Assembly: GCA_937900975.1 (NCBI GenBank)
Contig: CALCPC010000199.1
Location: 1 to 5,485 of the forward strand
Length of the DNA stretch: 5,485 bases
Source of the DNA: an uncultured Paracoccaceae bacterium
GTDB taxonomy: Bacteria; Pseudomonadota; Alphaproteobacteria; Rhodobacterales; Rhodobacteraceae
Direction of reading: 5' to 3'
Shown here: positions 1 to 4,929 of the stretch, one piece after another
Layout: each line of letters begins with the position of its first letter
Numbering within the stretch: the stretch's first letter is position 1
The notes under the pieces: model-generated
Seen by the model: only the letters and a program-made list of their open reading frames with translations
Databases searched by the model: none
What the model was told of the DNA's origin: nothing
Program-made: the position numbers and the translations under genes

Positions 1-161
1 GGCTCGACCCCTGCATGTCGGAGGTTTTGCCCTGGTCTGACATCCCCAGCGCGCATATGAAAATGATGCGCAACGAACACAAACCCGGCAACATGTCGGT
101 CCTTGTCGGCGCGCCGGTGACGGGCCTGAAAACGCTTGAGGACGCACGCGAGCGGGCCTAG
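1..161 (+). CDS. ccrA: Crotonyl-CoA carboxylase/reductase, C-terminal end (partial)
   Basis: This is the last 52 codons of a gene entering from the left; the reading frame runs from base 3 to a TAG at 159-161. The peptide begins LDPCMSEVLPWSDIPSAH and continues with HKPGNMSVLV, GAPVTGL and a TLED end. From memory, this matches the C-terminus of crotonyl-CoA carboxylase/reductases, which end in an HKPGNM-type segment followed by a short acidic tail. The enzyme is a cytosolic medium-chain dehydrogenase/reductase that reductively carboxylates crotonyl-CoA with NADPH and CO2 to ethylmalonyl-CoA, the defining step of the ethylmalonyl-CoA pathway for acetyl-CoA assimilation. The catalytic and cofactor domains lie outside the window, so only the family can be read. 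A related zinc-type alcohol dehydrogenase is the alternative, but the HKPGNM segment argues against it. Confidence 0.85.
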   Translation, partial: LDPCMSEVLPWSDIPSAHMKMMRNEHKPGNMSVLVGAPVTGLKTLEDARERA

Positions 162-165
162 CGCC

Positions 166-185
166 GTGGGGACATGGGCCCCCGT
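166..185 (+). terminator. Weak stem-loop just after ccrA
   Basis: Four Gs at 168-171 can pair with Cs at 180-183 across an 8-base loop, with two flanking G-U pairs possible. The stem lies about 6 bases after the ccrA stop codon. No T-run follows directly; the nearest T-rich stretch is at about 215-229. It could help end the ccrA transcript, but it is too weak to call with confidence. Confidence 0.25.
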
Positions 186-314
186 CCGCCACGCTCTCCG
201 CGCGCCTGGATGCCCGCTTTGTCTGTTTTCAATCGGCAGAACGGCGCCGGGCCGCGGGGTTTGACCCAAAGGGAGCTAGACGGCTCTGAAAAAGCTTGGT
301 TCGATACCGGCGAA

Positions 315-329
315 TCTCCTTTTAGGAGA
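315..329 (+). promoter_or_regulatory. Hairpin that buries a Shine-Dalgarno sequence
   Basis: TCTCCT (315-320) and AGGAGA (324-329) are perfect reverse complements separated by TTT. The right arm is a strong Shine-Dalgarno sequence, five bases before an ATG at 335. Formed in RNA, the stem would hide the ribosome-binding site, as in RNA thermometers and other switchable leaders. The stem has only six pairs with a tight three-base loop, so it would be marginal alone. The four Ts at 331-334 also allow a reading as a poor terminator. Confidence 0.4.
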
Positions 330-334
330 ATTTT

Positions 335-406
335 ATGCGAATGCCGCTACAAATACGGGCATTTGATTCAGGTCAAACCCAGGAAAATCAACGCCTTAAC
401 GCCTGA
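335..406 (+). CDS. Possible 23-residue upstream ORF or leader peptide
   Basis: ATG at 335-337 opens 23 codons ending at TGA 404-406; an internal ATG lies at 341. The peptide starts MRMPLQIRAFDSGQ and ends QENQRLNA. It has no run of a single amino acid such as biosynthetic attenuator leaders carry, no signal peptide and no membrane segment. Support comes from the AGGAGA ribosome-binding site at 324-329 with five-base spacing, which is better than that of several longer genes here. Against it, the ORF is short, no relative is recognised, and an SD-ATG pair can arise by chance. The site is buried in a hairpin, and a second stem (338-365) covers the first codons, so translation would probably be conditional. 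It lies 101 bases before the next gene, placing it either in that gene's leader or in a separate small RNA. Confidence 0.3.
   Translation: MRMPLQIRAFDSGQTQENQRLNA
338..365 (+). promoter_or_regulatory. Stem-loop over the first codons of the upstream ORF
   Basis: CGAATGCC (338-345) pairs with GGCATTTG (358-365) in eight pairs, one of them G-U, around a 12-base loop. It starts nine bases after the SD hairpin, so the two stems could stack next to each other in one transcript. Confidence 0.4.
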
Positions 407-442
407 CCCCCCACCATATTGGGGGAATAGAATTCGGGGGGG
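407..442 (+). promoter_or_regulatory. C6 run with two competing G-runs
   Basis: Six Cs (407-412) are followed by five Gs at 421-425 and seven Gs at 436-442. The C-run can pair with either G-run, giving a short stem with an 8-base loop or a longer-range stem, but not both. It begins right at the stop codon of the possible upstream ORF (404-406). It could be a terminator-like or switching element. No poly-T tract follows, so classical intrinsic termination is unlikely. Confidence 0.35.
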
Positions 443-471
443 CGTCTGATAGTATACAACCCATGGTCACG

Positions 472-490
472 TTTACGCTTTGTTAACCAT
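472..490 (+). promoter_or_regulatory. CtrA-like binding site before the small ORF/luxR block
   Basis: TTAACCAT at 483-490 is the alphaproteobacterial CtrA half-site. Together with TTTA at 472-475 it forms TTTA-N7-TTAA, one mismatch from the full TTAA-N7-TTAA consensus. It ends 17 bases before the ATG at 508, just upstream of that gene's ribosome-binding site (GGAGGG, 497-502). A site this close to the start could activate a promoter with a very short leader or block one. The same 13 bases recur before luxI. Identification is by motif only. Confidence 0.5.
478..490 (+). repeat. 13-base direct repeat, copy 1 (CTTTGTTAACCAT)
   Basis: This string is identical to 1421-1433 in the same orientation; the flanking bases differ on both sides. 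Copy 1 precedes the small ORF and copy 2 precedes luxI. The match extends five bases upstream of the eight-base CtrA core. Confidence 0.7.
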
Positions 491-507
491 TGGACCGGAG
501 GGTTGGG

Positions 508-753
508 ATGTCTGACTACTGGATGCTGGATGTGCTTTCCGATATCCGTCAAGTCGCACGAAATCGGATGATGTTCGAATTGGCGGAGCAGCTTGACGAC
601 ACGCTGATTGTAGCAGCGCGGGAGCTGAGTGCAGCCTCGACAACGCTAGACGTCTTGAGTGCAAGAGCTGACGCCGATGGAAGATCTGAGGGAGAGCCTG
701 TGGGAGGAGACGTCGCTGGAGGGCGTTCAGACCCTCATCGCCGGCTTACGTGA
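508..753 (+). CDS. Small conserved-looking protein overlapping the luxR start
   Basis: The protein is 81 residues and begins MSDYWMLDVLSDIRQ. The ATG at 508 is chosen because GGAGGG (497-502) lies five bases upstream; an in-frame TTG at 490 has no such site. Residues 1 to about 43 look like a genuine small alpha-helical protein (DYWMLDVLSDIR, then LAEQLDDTLIVAA). From memory, short proteins of this DYW...LAEQLDD type occur in Rhodobacterales; this is unverified and no function is known to me. The remaining tail is rich in Gly, Arg, Asp and Ser and runs 77 bases out of frame into luxR, so it may be a meaningless extension. A +1 shift near 640-655 would end the protein at TGA 656-658. There is no signal peptide, membrane segment or catalytic motif. 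Its placement suggests translational coupling to luxR, or a regulatory role on it, but that is inference. Confidence 0.6.
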   Translation: MSDYWMLDVLSDIRQVARNRMMFELAEQLDDTLIVAARELSAASTTLDVLSARADADGRSEGEPVGGDVAGGRSDPHRRLT

Positions 754-1378
754 CAGTCTCGGGGTCGAGCACGCCGTTTATCACGTTGTTGGGGGAACGG
801 GGCGCGAATATGGCGCCTTCACCTACTCCTCCGACTGGGTCGACCACTATAAGGCGGAGGAATTTTACCGTCATGATCCGGTGGTCAACGAGGCGATCCG
901 ACGATTCCACCCGCTGGACTGGAAGACTTTGGACTGGGGCCCGAAAAAAGCCCGTCAGATCCTTACAGAGGCGATCGATGGCGGGATCGGCAAGCAGGGG
1001 CTTAGCATCCCCGTGCGCGGTGTCGGCGGCCAATTCGCGATGTTCTCGGTCACAGGGTTCGAAAGCGACGCGGCTTGGGACAAATTCATTGACGAAAAGT
1101 GCCGCGATGTCTTGTTGTCTGCCCATTACATCCATGATCGGGTTGCACAGTTGATGGACGGCGAAAACACTATTCTCGCCAAACCCTTATCGCCGCGGGA
1201 GCGGGATGCGCTGGCGATGCTGGCGGCGGGAAAATCGCGCGCCGAGGCCGCGGACAGGCTGAAGATTTCCGAGCATACGTTCCGCGTCTATGTCGATACC
1301 GCGCGCCACAAACTGGGGGCGATGAACACCGTCCATGCGGTCGCCAAAGCCGTCTCTAGCGGGCTGATTCTGCCGTAG
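677..1378 (+). CDS. luxR: LuxR-family acyl-homoserine-lactone-responsive regulator
   Basis: The product is a 233-residue cytosolic transcription factor that binds an acyl-homoserine lactone and then DNA. The N-terminal autoinducer-binding domain covers about residues 15-155 and has the family's conserved residues: W54, Y58, D67-P68, W82 and G108. The C-terminal GerE-type helix-turn-helix (about 168-228) starts SPRERDALAMLAAGKS and continues with ISEHTF and KLGAMNTVHAVAKAV. The usual TVxxH of the recognition helix is TFRVY here, a mild departure. ATG 677 is preferred because AAGAG lies nine bases upstream. A GTG at 659 would add six residues but has no ribosome-binding site, although it directly follows a TGA. 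Both starts lie inside the preceding small ORF, suggesting translational coupling. luxI follows after 101 bases on the same strand, so this is very likely its cognate receptor. luxR is used as a family name; the species-specific name cannot be told. Confidence 0.93.
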   Translation: MEDLRESLWEETSLEGVQTLIAGLRDSLGVEHAVYHVVGGTGREYGAFTYSSDWVDHYKAEEFYRHDPVVNEAIRRFHPLDWKTLDWGPKKARQILTEAIDGGIGKQGLSIPVRGVGGQFAMFSVTGFESDAAWDKFIDEKCRDVLLSAHYIHDRVAQLMDGENTILAKPLSPRERDALAMLAAGKSRAEAADRLKISEHTFRVYVDTARHKLGAMNTVHAVAKAVSSGLILP

Positions 1379-1383
1379 TTTCA

Positions 1384-1413
1384 GGGCGTTGCCGGGTTTT
1401 TTAACGGCCGCCC
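1384..1413 (+). terminator. Imperfect hairpin with T6 in the luxR-luxI gap
   Basis: GGG (1384-1386) can pair with CCC (1411-1413), and CGTT (1387-1390) with AACG (1403-1406), leaving a four-base bulge. A T6 tract (1397-1402) sits inside the loop rather than after the stem, and only a three-pair GGC/GCC stem stands before it. It is at best a weak pause or partial terminator between luxR and luxI. Confidence 0.2.
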
Positions 1414-1420
1414 GCTCGGA

Positions 1421-1433
1421 CTTTGTTAACCAT
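1421..1433 (+). promoter_or_regulatory. CtrA-like half-site before luxI (13-base repeat, copy 2)
   Basis: CTTTGTTAACCAT recurs here exactly as at 478-490. TTAACCAT occupies 1426-1433 and ends 46 bases before the luxI ATG. No second TTAA half lies seven bases away on either side, so this is a half-site only. CTTTG (1421-1425) and CAAAG (1442-1446) also form an inverted repeat around it, but the spacing does not fit a typical 20-base lux box. The position suggests luxI has its own promoter. Confidence 0.5.
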
Positions 1434-1479
1434 GATCTTCGCAAAGCTCCCCCCGTCACGCAGACGAGGGAGCCCAAAA

Positions 1480-2127
1480 ATGATCAAGTTTCTATACGCC
1501 GACCAACTCGCCAACCAGCCGAAACTGGCCGCATCGATGTTCCGCGACCGCGCGGATCAGTTCCACGACCGCCTGAAATGGGACGTGTCGGTCGACAAAA
1601 ACGGGTTTGAGCGCGATCAATACGATCACGCTGGCGCGCTCTATGTGATTTGGGAGGACAACGCGGGAGAGCATGCGGGCTCCATGCGGGTGATGCCGAC
1701 GACCGAACGGACGATGATCCGCGACCATTTTGAGGATCTGACCGACAGCGTCGACATCACCAGCCCCCTGATTTGGGAGACGACGCGGTTCTGCATCTCG
1801 CCCCGCCATGCCAAGGACGGCAAGCGGATCGCGGGCGGTGTGATGCTGGCGGGGCATGAGCTGGGGCTGCGTTTTGGCCTGATCGCCTCGGTCGGTGTTT
1901 TCGATCTGCGGATGACGCGCATTTACAAGGCGCTTGGCTGGTCGCCGGATGTGCTTGGCGCGCGCGGCACTGGACGGGACCGGATCTGCGGCGGCCTTTG
2001 GGCCTTTTCGCCCGAGATCCGCAGCCGGATCGCCCGCAACGCGGGCCTGGATGAGGCGCTGGCCGACATTTGGTTCGACGCTTCCTTCACCGCGCCGGCG
2101 CCCGAGCAGAAGGCGCTGGCTGCCTAA
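1480..2127 (+). CDS. luxI: LuxI-family acyl-homoserine-lactone synthase
   Basis: The product is a 215-residue cytosolic enzyme that joins the acyl group of an acyl-ACP (or acyl-CoA) to S-adenosylmethionine and lactonises it to an N-acyl-homoserine lactone. The conserved residues are present: R24, F28 and W34 in the MFRDRADQFHDRLKWDV segment, D46 and D49, R70 in GSMRVMPT, and E100 and R103 in WETTRF. The length is usual for the family. ATG 1480 follows GAGGGAG (1466-1472) at seven bases; an in-frame TTG at 1423 lies inside the CtrA-like motif and has no ribosome-binding site. The last 15 residues or so, rich in Ala and Pro, are probably not structured. The acyl chain length cannot be read from this sequence. 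It lies directly downstream of luxR, with its own CtrA-like half-site at 1426-1433, so CtrA-type and LuxR-type control are both plausible. Confidence 0.95.
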   Translation: MIKFLYADQLANQPKLAASMFRDRADQFHDRLKWDVSVDKNGFERDQYDHAGALYVIWEDNAGEHAGSMRVMPTTERTMIRDHFEDLTDSVDITSPLIWETTRFCISPRHAKDGKRIAGGVMLAGHELGLRFGLIASVGVFDLRMTRIYKALGWSPDVLGARGTGRDRICGGLWAFSPEIRSRIARNAGLDEALADIWFDASFTAPAPEQKALAA

Positions 2128-2181
2128 CGCCAGGGTACGGGGACAAAAAACACGGACAATTCGGGCGGCCGCGCGCAGGTC

Positions 2182-2215
2182 GGGCGTTCTCGCATCGATA
2201 ACGCCCATCGGCGTT
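2182..2215 (+). promoter_or_regulatory. Two mutually exclusive hairpins before the helicase
   Basis: GGGCGTT (2182-2188) is a perfect complement of AACGCCC (2200-2206) with an 11-base loop. The first six bases of that right arm, AACGCC (2200-2205), also pair perfectly with GGCGTT (2210-2215) across a 4-base loop. Only one stem can form at a time, a layout used by attenuators. No poly-T follows either stem, and no leader ORF is evident. It lies between luxI (ends 2127) and the helicase start (2249). A DNA-level role as an operator with repeated half-sites is equally possible. Confidence 0.4.
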
Positions 2216-2248
2216 TCCCATCCCGCCCGAACCCCGCTAGAAGGCGCC

Positions 2249-3730
2249 ATGGATCCGGTTCTTTCCGATGACCAAAACGGCGCCTGGCACGGGGTCAACG
2301 CGCTGGTGGCCAAGGGCGGCGTCAACCTGGACGCCGCGACGCTGACCCCGCTGGCCGAGCGGGAGGAGGCCGCAGCGCTGGCCGTGCTTGGCAAGGCGGG
2401 GTCAGGCAAGACGCTGCTTTTGGCCGAGATGGTGGCCGCGCTTGACCGCGCGGGCGTCGAGGTGATTTCCGCCGATTGGGAAGGGCGGCGGCGCAAGGAT
2501 CGCCGCACGCTGGCCGTCCTTGCCCCGACCAACAAGGCCGCCAGCGTCCTGCGCGGCCGGGGCGTTGCGGCGACGACCGTCCACCGCATCCTCTACACCC
2601 CCGTCTATGACCCCGATTACGAAAAGATCGCCGCCTGGCTGCAGGGGGAGGGGGAGCGGCCCGAGATCGACGGGCTTGCCGACACCGCGCTGGACCGCGC
2701 CAAGGCGTTCTTTGCCACGCAAAAATCGATCCCCGGTGCGCTGGCGGCGGCGGGACTGCGCGGCTCCGATTTCATCACCGGTTGGAAACGGCGGGAGGAT
2801 CCGCTGGACATCGGGTTTGTCGATGAGGCTTCGATGCTGGACGACCGCCAGCTTGAGGATCTGCGCGAGATCTTCTCGACGCTTGTGCTGTTCGGCGATC
2901 CGGCGCAGCTTGCCCCGGTCAACCAATCCGGGGCGATGAGTTTCGACGCGCTGCCCGAGCGGGCCAAATTCACCCTGTCGCGCGTCCACCGGCAGGCAGC
3001 CGGCAACCCGATTGTCGATCTTGCGCACGCGCTGGGCGACCCGGATCTGGATTTCGCCGCGTTCGAGGCGCGCCTCGCCGCCGCAGCGGCCGAGGATGAG
3101 CGCGTGCGCATCGCAGAGCGTGTGGAAGCGGCCGAGATGGCCCGGGCGCCGGTTCTGGTGTGGCGAAACGCGACGCGCATCCGGCTGATCCACGCCTTCC
3201 GCTCGGCTTATGAGGCGCCGGGCGACGCGCTGCTGCCGGGTGAGCCCTTGATCTGCGACGGGATCGAACTGCCGCTGCGCCATCGCAAGAAACGGATCGA
3301 TCTGGAGGCGCGCGGCCTGATTAAAGGGGCGCAGGTGGTCTATCTTGGGGCTGGCAACCGCGACGGGTTTGCGCGGCTCCATGTCATGGGGGCGGAGGAT
3401 CCGCGCGTCAGCGCCGCCGCGATCATCAAGATCGAGGCACCAGATCAGGAGGAGCCGTTTATTCCGTCCGCCGCGCGGATGGGTGCGGCCTTTGTCCATG
3501 GCGCCGCCTGTACGATCCACAAGGCCCAAGGCTCTCAATGGAAGCGGGTGCAGGTCTTCGCCCCCGATCTTTATGCCGCCGCCCGCTCTGGCCGGCAGGA
3601 GGCGGGGCTACCGCTTTGGAAACGGTTGGCCTATGTCGCGATCACCCGGGCGGAGGAGCGGCTGGATTGGGTCACGCGCTACCGCCTTGCCCGCCCGGCT
3701 CAGCCTTTGACGCTGGACGTCCTGCCATAA
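2249..3730 (+). CDS. RecD/Pif1-like SF1 ATP-dependent DNA helicase
   Basis: The protein has 493 residues; the frame stays open upstream to 1934, but that part overlaps luxI. ATG 2249 is chosen for AGAAGG (2239-2244) four bases upstream and for the MDPVLSDDQNGAW start, which resembles the glutamine-containing N-terminal motif of RecD-type helicases. Motifs in order: Walker A GKAGSGKT (48-55), Ia LAPTNKAA (91-98), II VDEASM with D192-E193 (191-196), III GDPAQLAPV (216-224), IV around SRVHRQ (244-249), V TIHKAQGSQW (422-431) and VI VAITRAEERL (463-472). All core motifs are intact, so an active 5'-to-3' helicase of the RecD/Dda group is expected. It lacks room for extra nuclease domains and is not a RecBCD subunit in context: no recB or recC is near. 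Many relatives are annotated as ATP-dependent RecD-like helicase or exonuclease V alpha. A role in repair or in DNA uptake or transfer is inference. Confidence 0.88.
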   Translation: MDPVLSDDQNGAWHGVNALVAKGGVNLDAATLTPLAEREEAAALAVLGKAGSGKTLLLAEMVAALDRAGVEVISADWEGRRRKDRRTLAVLAPTNKAASVLRGRGVAATTVHRILYTPVYDPDYEKIAAWLQGEGERPEIDGLADTALDRAKAFFATQKSIPGALAAAGLRGSDFITGWKRREDPLDIGFVDEASMLDDRQLEDLREIFSTLVLFGDPAQLAPVNQSGAMSFDALPERAKFTLSRVHRQAAGNPIVDLAHALGDPDLDFAAFEARLAAAAAEDERVRIAERVEAAEMARAPVLVWRNATRIRLIHAFRSAYEAPGDALLPGEPLICDGIELPLRHRKKRIDLEARGLIKGAQVVYLGAGNRDGFARLHVMGAEDPRVSAAAIIKIEAPDQEEPFIPSAARMGAAFVHGAACTIHKAQGSQWKRVQVFAPDLYAAARSGRQEAGLPLWKRLAYVAITRAEERLDWVTRYRLARPAQPLTLDVLP

Positions 3731-3763
3731 CCGCTGTGAGTGTTGCCGCTGGCCGCACCCTGA

Positions 3764-3790
3764 CGCGCCCCGGCCAAGGCCGGGGGCGCG
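3764..3790. terminator. Strong GC hairpin after the helicase
   Basis: CCCCGGCC (3768-3775) pairs perfectly with GGCCGGGG (3778-3785). After one bulged G at 3786, CGCG (3764-3767) pairs with CGCG (3787-3790), giving about 12 pairs. It begins 33 bases after the helicase stop. No U-tract follows on either strand, so it is either a Rho-assisted or 3'-end-stabilising stem, or a GC-type bidirectional terminator. Confidence 0.45.
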
Positions 3791-3846
3791 GCGCCCTGTG
3801 CCAAGCGGTCCCGCGCGGCGTTGCGCCCGCGCCGCATCCGCCCCGG

Positions 3847-3863
3847 GCTTGGCCGCGCCAAGC
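3847..3863. terminator. Perfect 7-pair hairpin in the convergent gap
   Basis: GCTTGGC (3847-3853) and GCCAAGC (3857-3863) are perfect reverse complements around CGC. Read from the minus strand it lies about 85 bases after the ureohydrolase stop. No T-run is present on either side. A 3'-end role for the ureohydrolase transcript is plausible. Confidence 0.3.
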
Positions 3864-3948
3864 GATGACCGGGCGCGTCGGCCCGCACCGTCATCCCCCC
3901 GACAGCCGCAAAGGCCACGCCGCGCGAACCAGCCGCGGCAATGGCGGT

Positions 3949-4929
3949 TCAGACCGCGGCCACCCGCCGCCGCGCGACTGAGTCCGCCAAAAGGCACAAA
4001 AGCTCGAACATCAGCGACACGCCAAGCCACGCGGTGCCGCCCGCAGGGTCGAAGGGGGGCGACACCTCAACCAGATCGGCCGCCACCAGATCGACGCCCG
4101 CCATGCCCCGGATCGCCTGCTGCGCTTGAAACGAGGTCGGCCCCCCGATCTCGGGTGTGCCTGTGCCGGGGGCGTAGGCGGGATCGACAAAATCGATGTC
4201 AAAACTGCAATAGGTCGGGCGGTCGCCAACGCTGCTGCGCGCCTCGGCCATCACATCGTCGATCCCGCGCTGAAACAGCGCCTCGACCGGGATGATGGTC
4301 ACACCTTGCGCGCGCCCCCATGCCATATCCTCGCCATCATAGGCCGTGCCGCGGATCCCGATCTGGATGACCCGTTTGGGGTCCAGCAAACCCTCCTCGA
4401 TCGCGCGGCGAAACGGGGTGCCGTGGGTGTAGCGATAGCCGCCGAAATAGCTGTCGAAAAGATCGGTATGGGAATCGAAATGGATCATCCCAAGCGGCGC
4501 GTCGGCGGCCAACCCGCGCAGCACGGGCAGTGAGACCAGATGATCGCCCCCAGCCGTCAAAGGCACGATGCCCGCGCCCTTCAGATCCCGATAGAACCGG
4601 GTGATCCGCGCCAAACTGTCGTCGAGATCGGCGGGGTTCGGCCCCACATCGCCAAGATCGGCGCAATGCGCGGTTGTAAAGGGCGCGGCCCCGGTCGCGG
4701 GGTTCAGCGCCCGGATCATCGTCGAGTAATCGCGCAACTGCCGCGGTCCATGGCGGGGGCCCGGACGGTTGGTCGTGCCGGCATCCCAAGGCACGCCCAC
4801 AAGGCCGATCTCCACCTCCCCATAGCGCGGATGCTCAGGCATCAGGCAGGGCAGCCGCATGAAACTCGGCACACCGGCAAAGCGCGGCAGGTCGAAGCCC
4901 GATACCGGTTGGAAAAAACTGTCGCTCAT
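3949..4929 (-). CDS. Agmatinase/guanidinobutyrase-family ureohydrolase
   Basis: The product is a 326-residue cytosolic, binuclear manganese hydrolase that splits urea from a guanidino compound. Metal ligands are all visible: H130 in AGGDH, D152, H154 and D156 in HFDSHTD, and D244 and D246 in SFDIDFVDPAYAPGTGTPE. E289 (LVEVSPP) matches the conserved glutamate of the arginase fold. The N-terminus (FFQPVSGFDLPRFAGVPSF, then MRLP) and the ATGAAPF segment resemble, from memory, Pseudomonas guanidinobutyrase GbuA more than E. coli SpeB, so 4-guanidinobutyrate is a fair guess and agmatine the alternative; substrate cannot be settled by eye. The ATG ends at 4929 on this strand, preceded by CGAGG about six bases away. 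The frame stays open further upstream, but that part overlaps the divergent gene. It converges with the helicase and diverges from the VWA gene over only 33 bases. Confidence 0.9.
   Translation of the reverse strand: MSDSFFQPVSGFDLPRFAGVPSFMRLPCLMPEHPRYGEVEIGLVGVPWDAGTTNRPGPRHGPRQLRDYSTMIRALNPATGAAPFTTAHCADLGDVGPNPADLDDSLARITRFYRDLKGAGIVPLTAGGDHLVSLPVLRGLAADAPLGMIHFDSHTDLFDSYFGGYRYTHGTPFRRAIEEGLLDPKRVIQIGIRGTAYDGEDMAWGRAQGVTIIPVEALFQRGIDDVMAEARSSVGDRPTYCSFDIDFVDPAYAPGTGTPEIGGPTSFQAQQAIRGMAGVDLVAADLVEVSPPFDPAGGTAWLGVSLMFELLCLLADSVARRRVAAV

Larger units (their letters stand above)
3731..3948. other. GC-rich hairpin-dense gap between convergent genes
   Basis: These 218 bases between the helicase stop and the ureohydrolase stop contain no convincing gene. 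Open frames here are GC-driven shadows with Ala/Arg/Pro/Gly-rich translations. The stretch holds at least four inverted repeats: 3764-3790, 3815-3835, 3847-3863 and 3865-3894 (outer ATGAC/GTCAT, inner CGGGC/GCCCG). It probably ends transcription from both sides. Confidence 0.5.

Noticed and set aside
261..289. A sigma70-type promoter with TTGACC at 261-266.
   Set aside because: No acceptable -10 hexamer lies 16-18 bases downstream.
290..319. A tRNA 3' end suggested by GGTTCGATACC, which resembles a T-arm.
   Set aside because: Only two Watson-Crick and two G-U pairs form in the T-stem, and no matching 5' acceptor stem (GAGATTC-like) or anticodon arm lies at the right distance upstream.
174..449. 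A 91-residue open frame across the gap after ccrA.
   Set aside because: It has no ribosome-binding site, its composition is Pro/Arg-rich and non-protein-like, and it runs through all the leader hairpins and the C/G-run element.
1421..1446. A lux box formed by CTTTG...CAAAG before luxI.
   Set aside because: The arms are only five bases with 16 bases between them, unlike the roughly 20-base palindromes of known LuxR-type sites; it may be chance.
1934..2248. An N-terminal extension of the helicase by 105 residues.
   Set aside because: It overlaps luxI by almost 200 bases in another frame, is Arg/Ala/Pro-rich, and the MDPVLSDDQ start has its own ribosome-binding site and family-like N-terminus.
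1492..2589. A 365-codon minus-strand frame opposite luxI and the helicase start.
   Set aside because: It is antisense to two well-supported genes and its Arg/Ala/Ser-rich translation is typical of high-GC shadow frames.
2402..3538. A 378-codon minus-strand frame opposite the helicase.
   Set aside because: It is the complement of a gene with every SF1 helicase motif intact; the translation shows no recognisable domain.
3700..3918. A 72-residue minus-strand ORF in the convergent gap.
   Set aside because: It has no ribosome-binding site, overlaps the helicase 3' end, and has a low-complexity Ala/Gly/Arg-rich translation.
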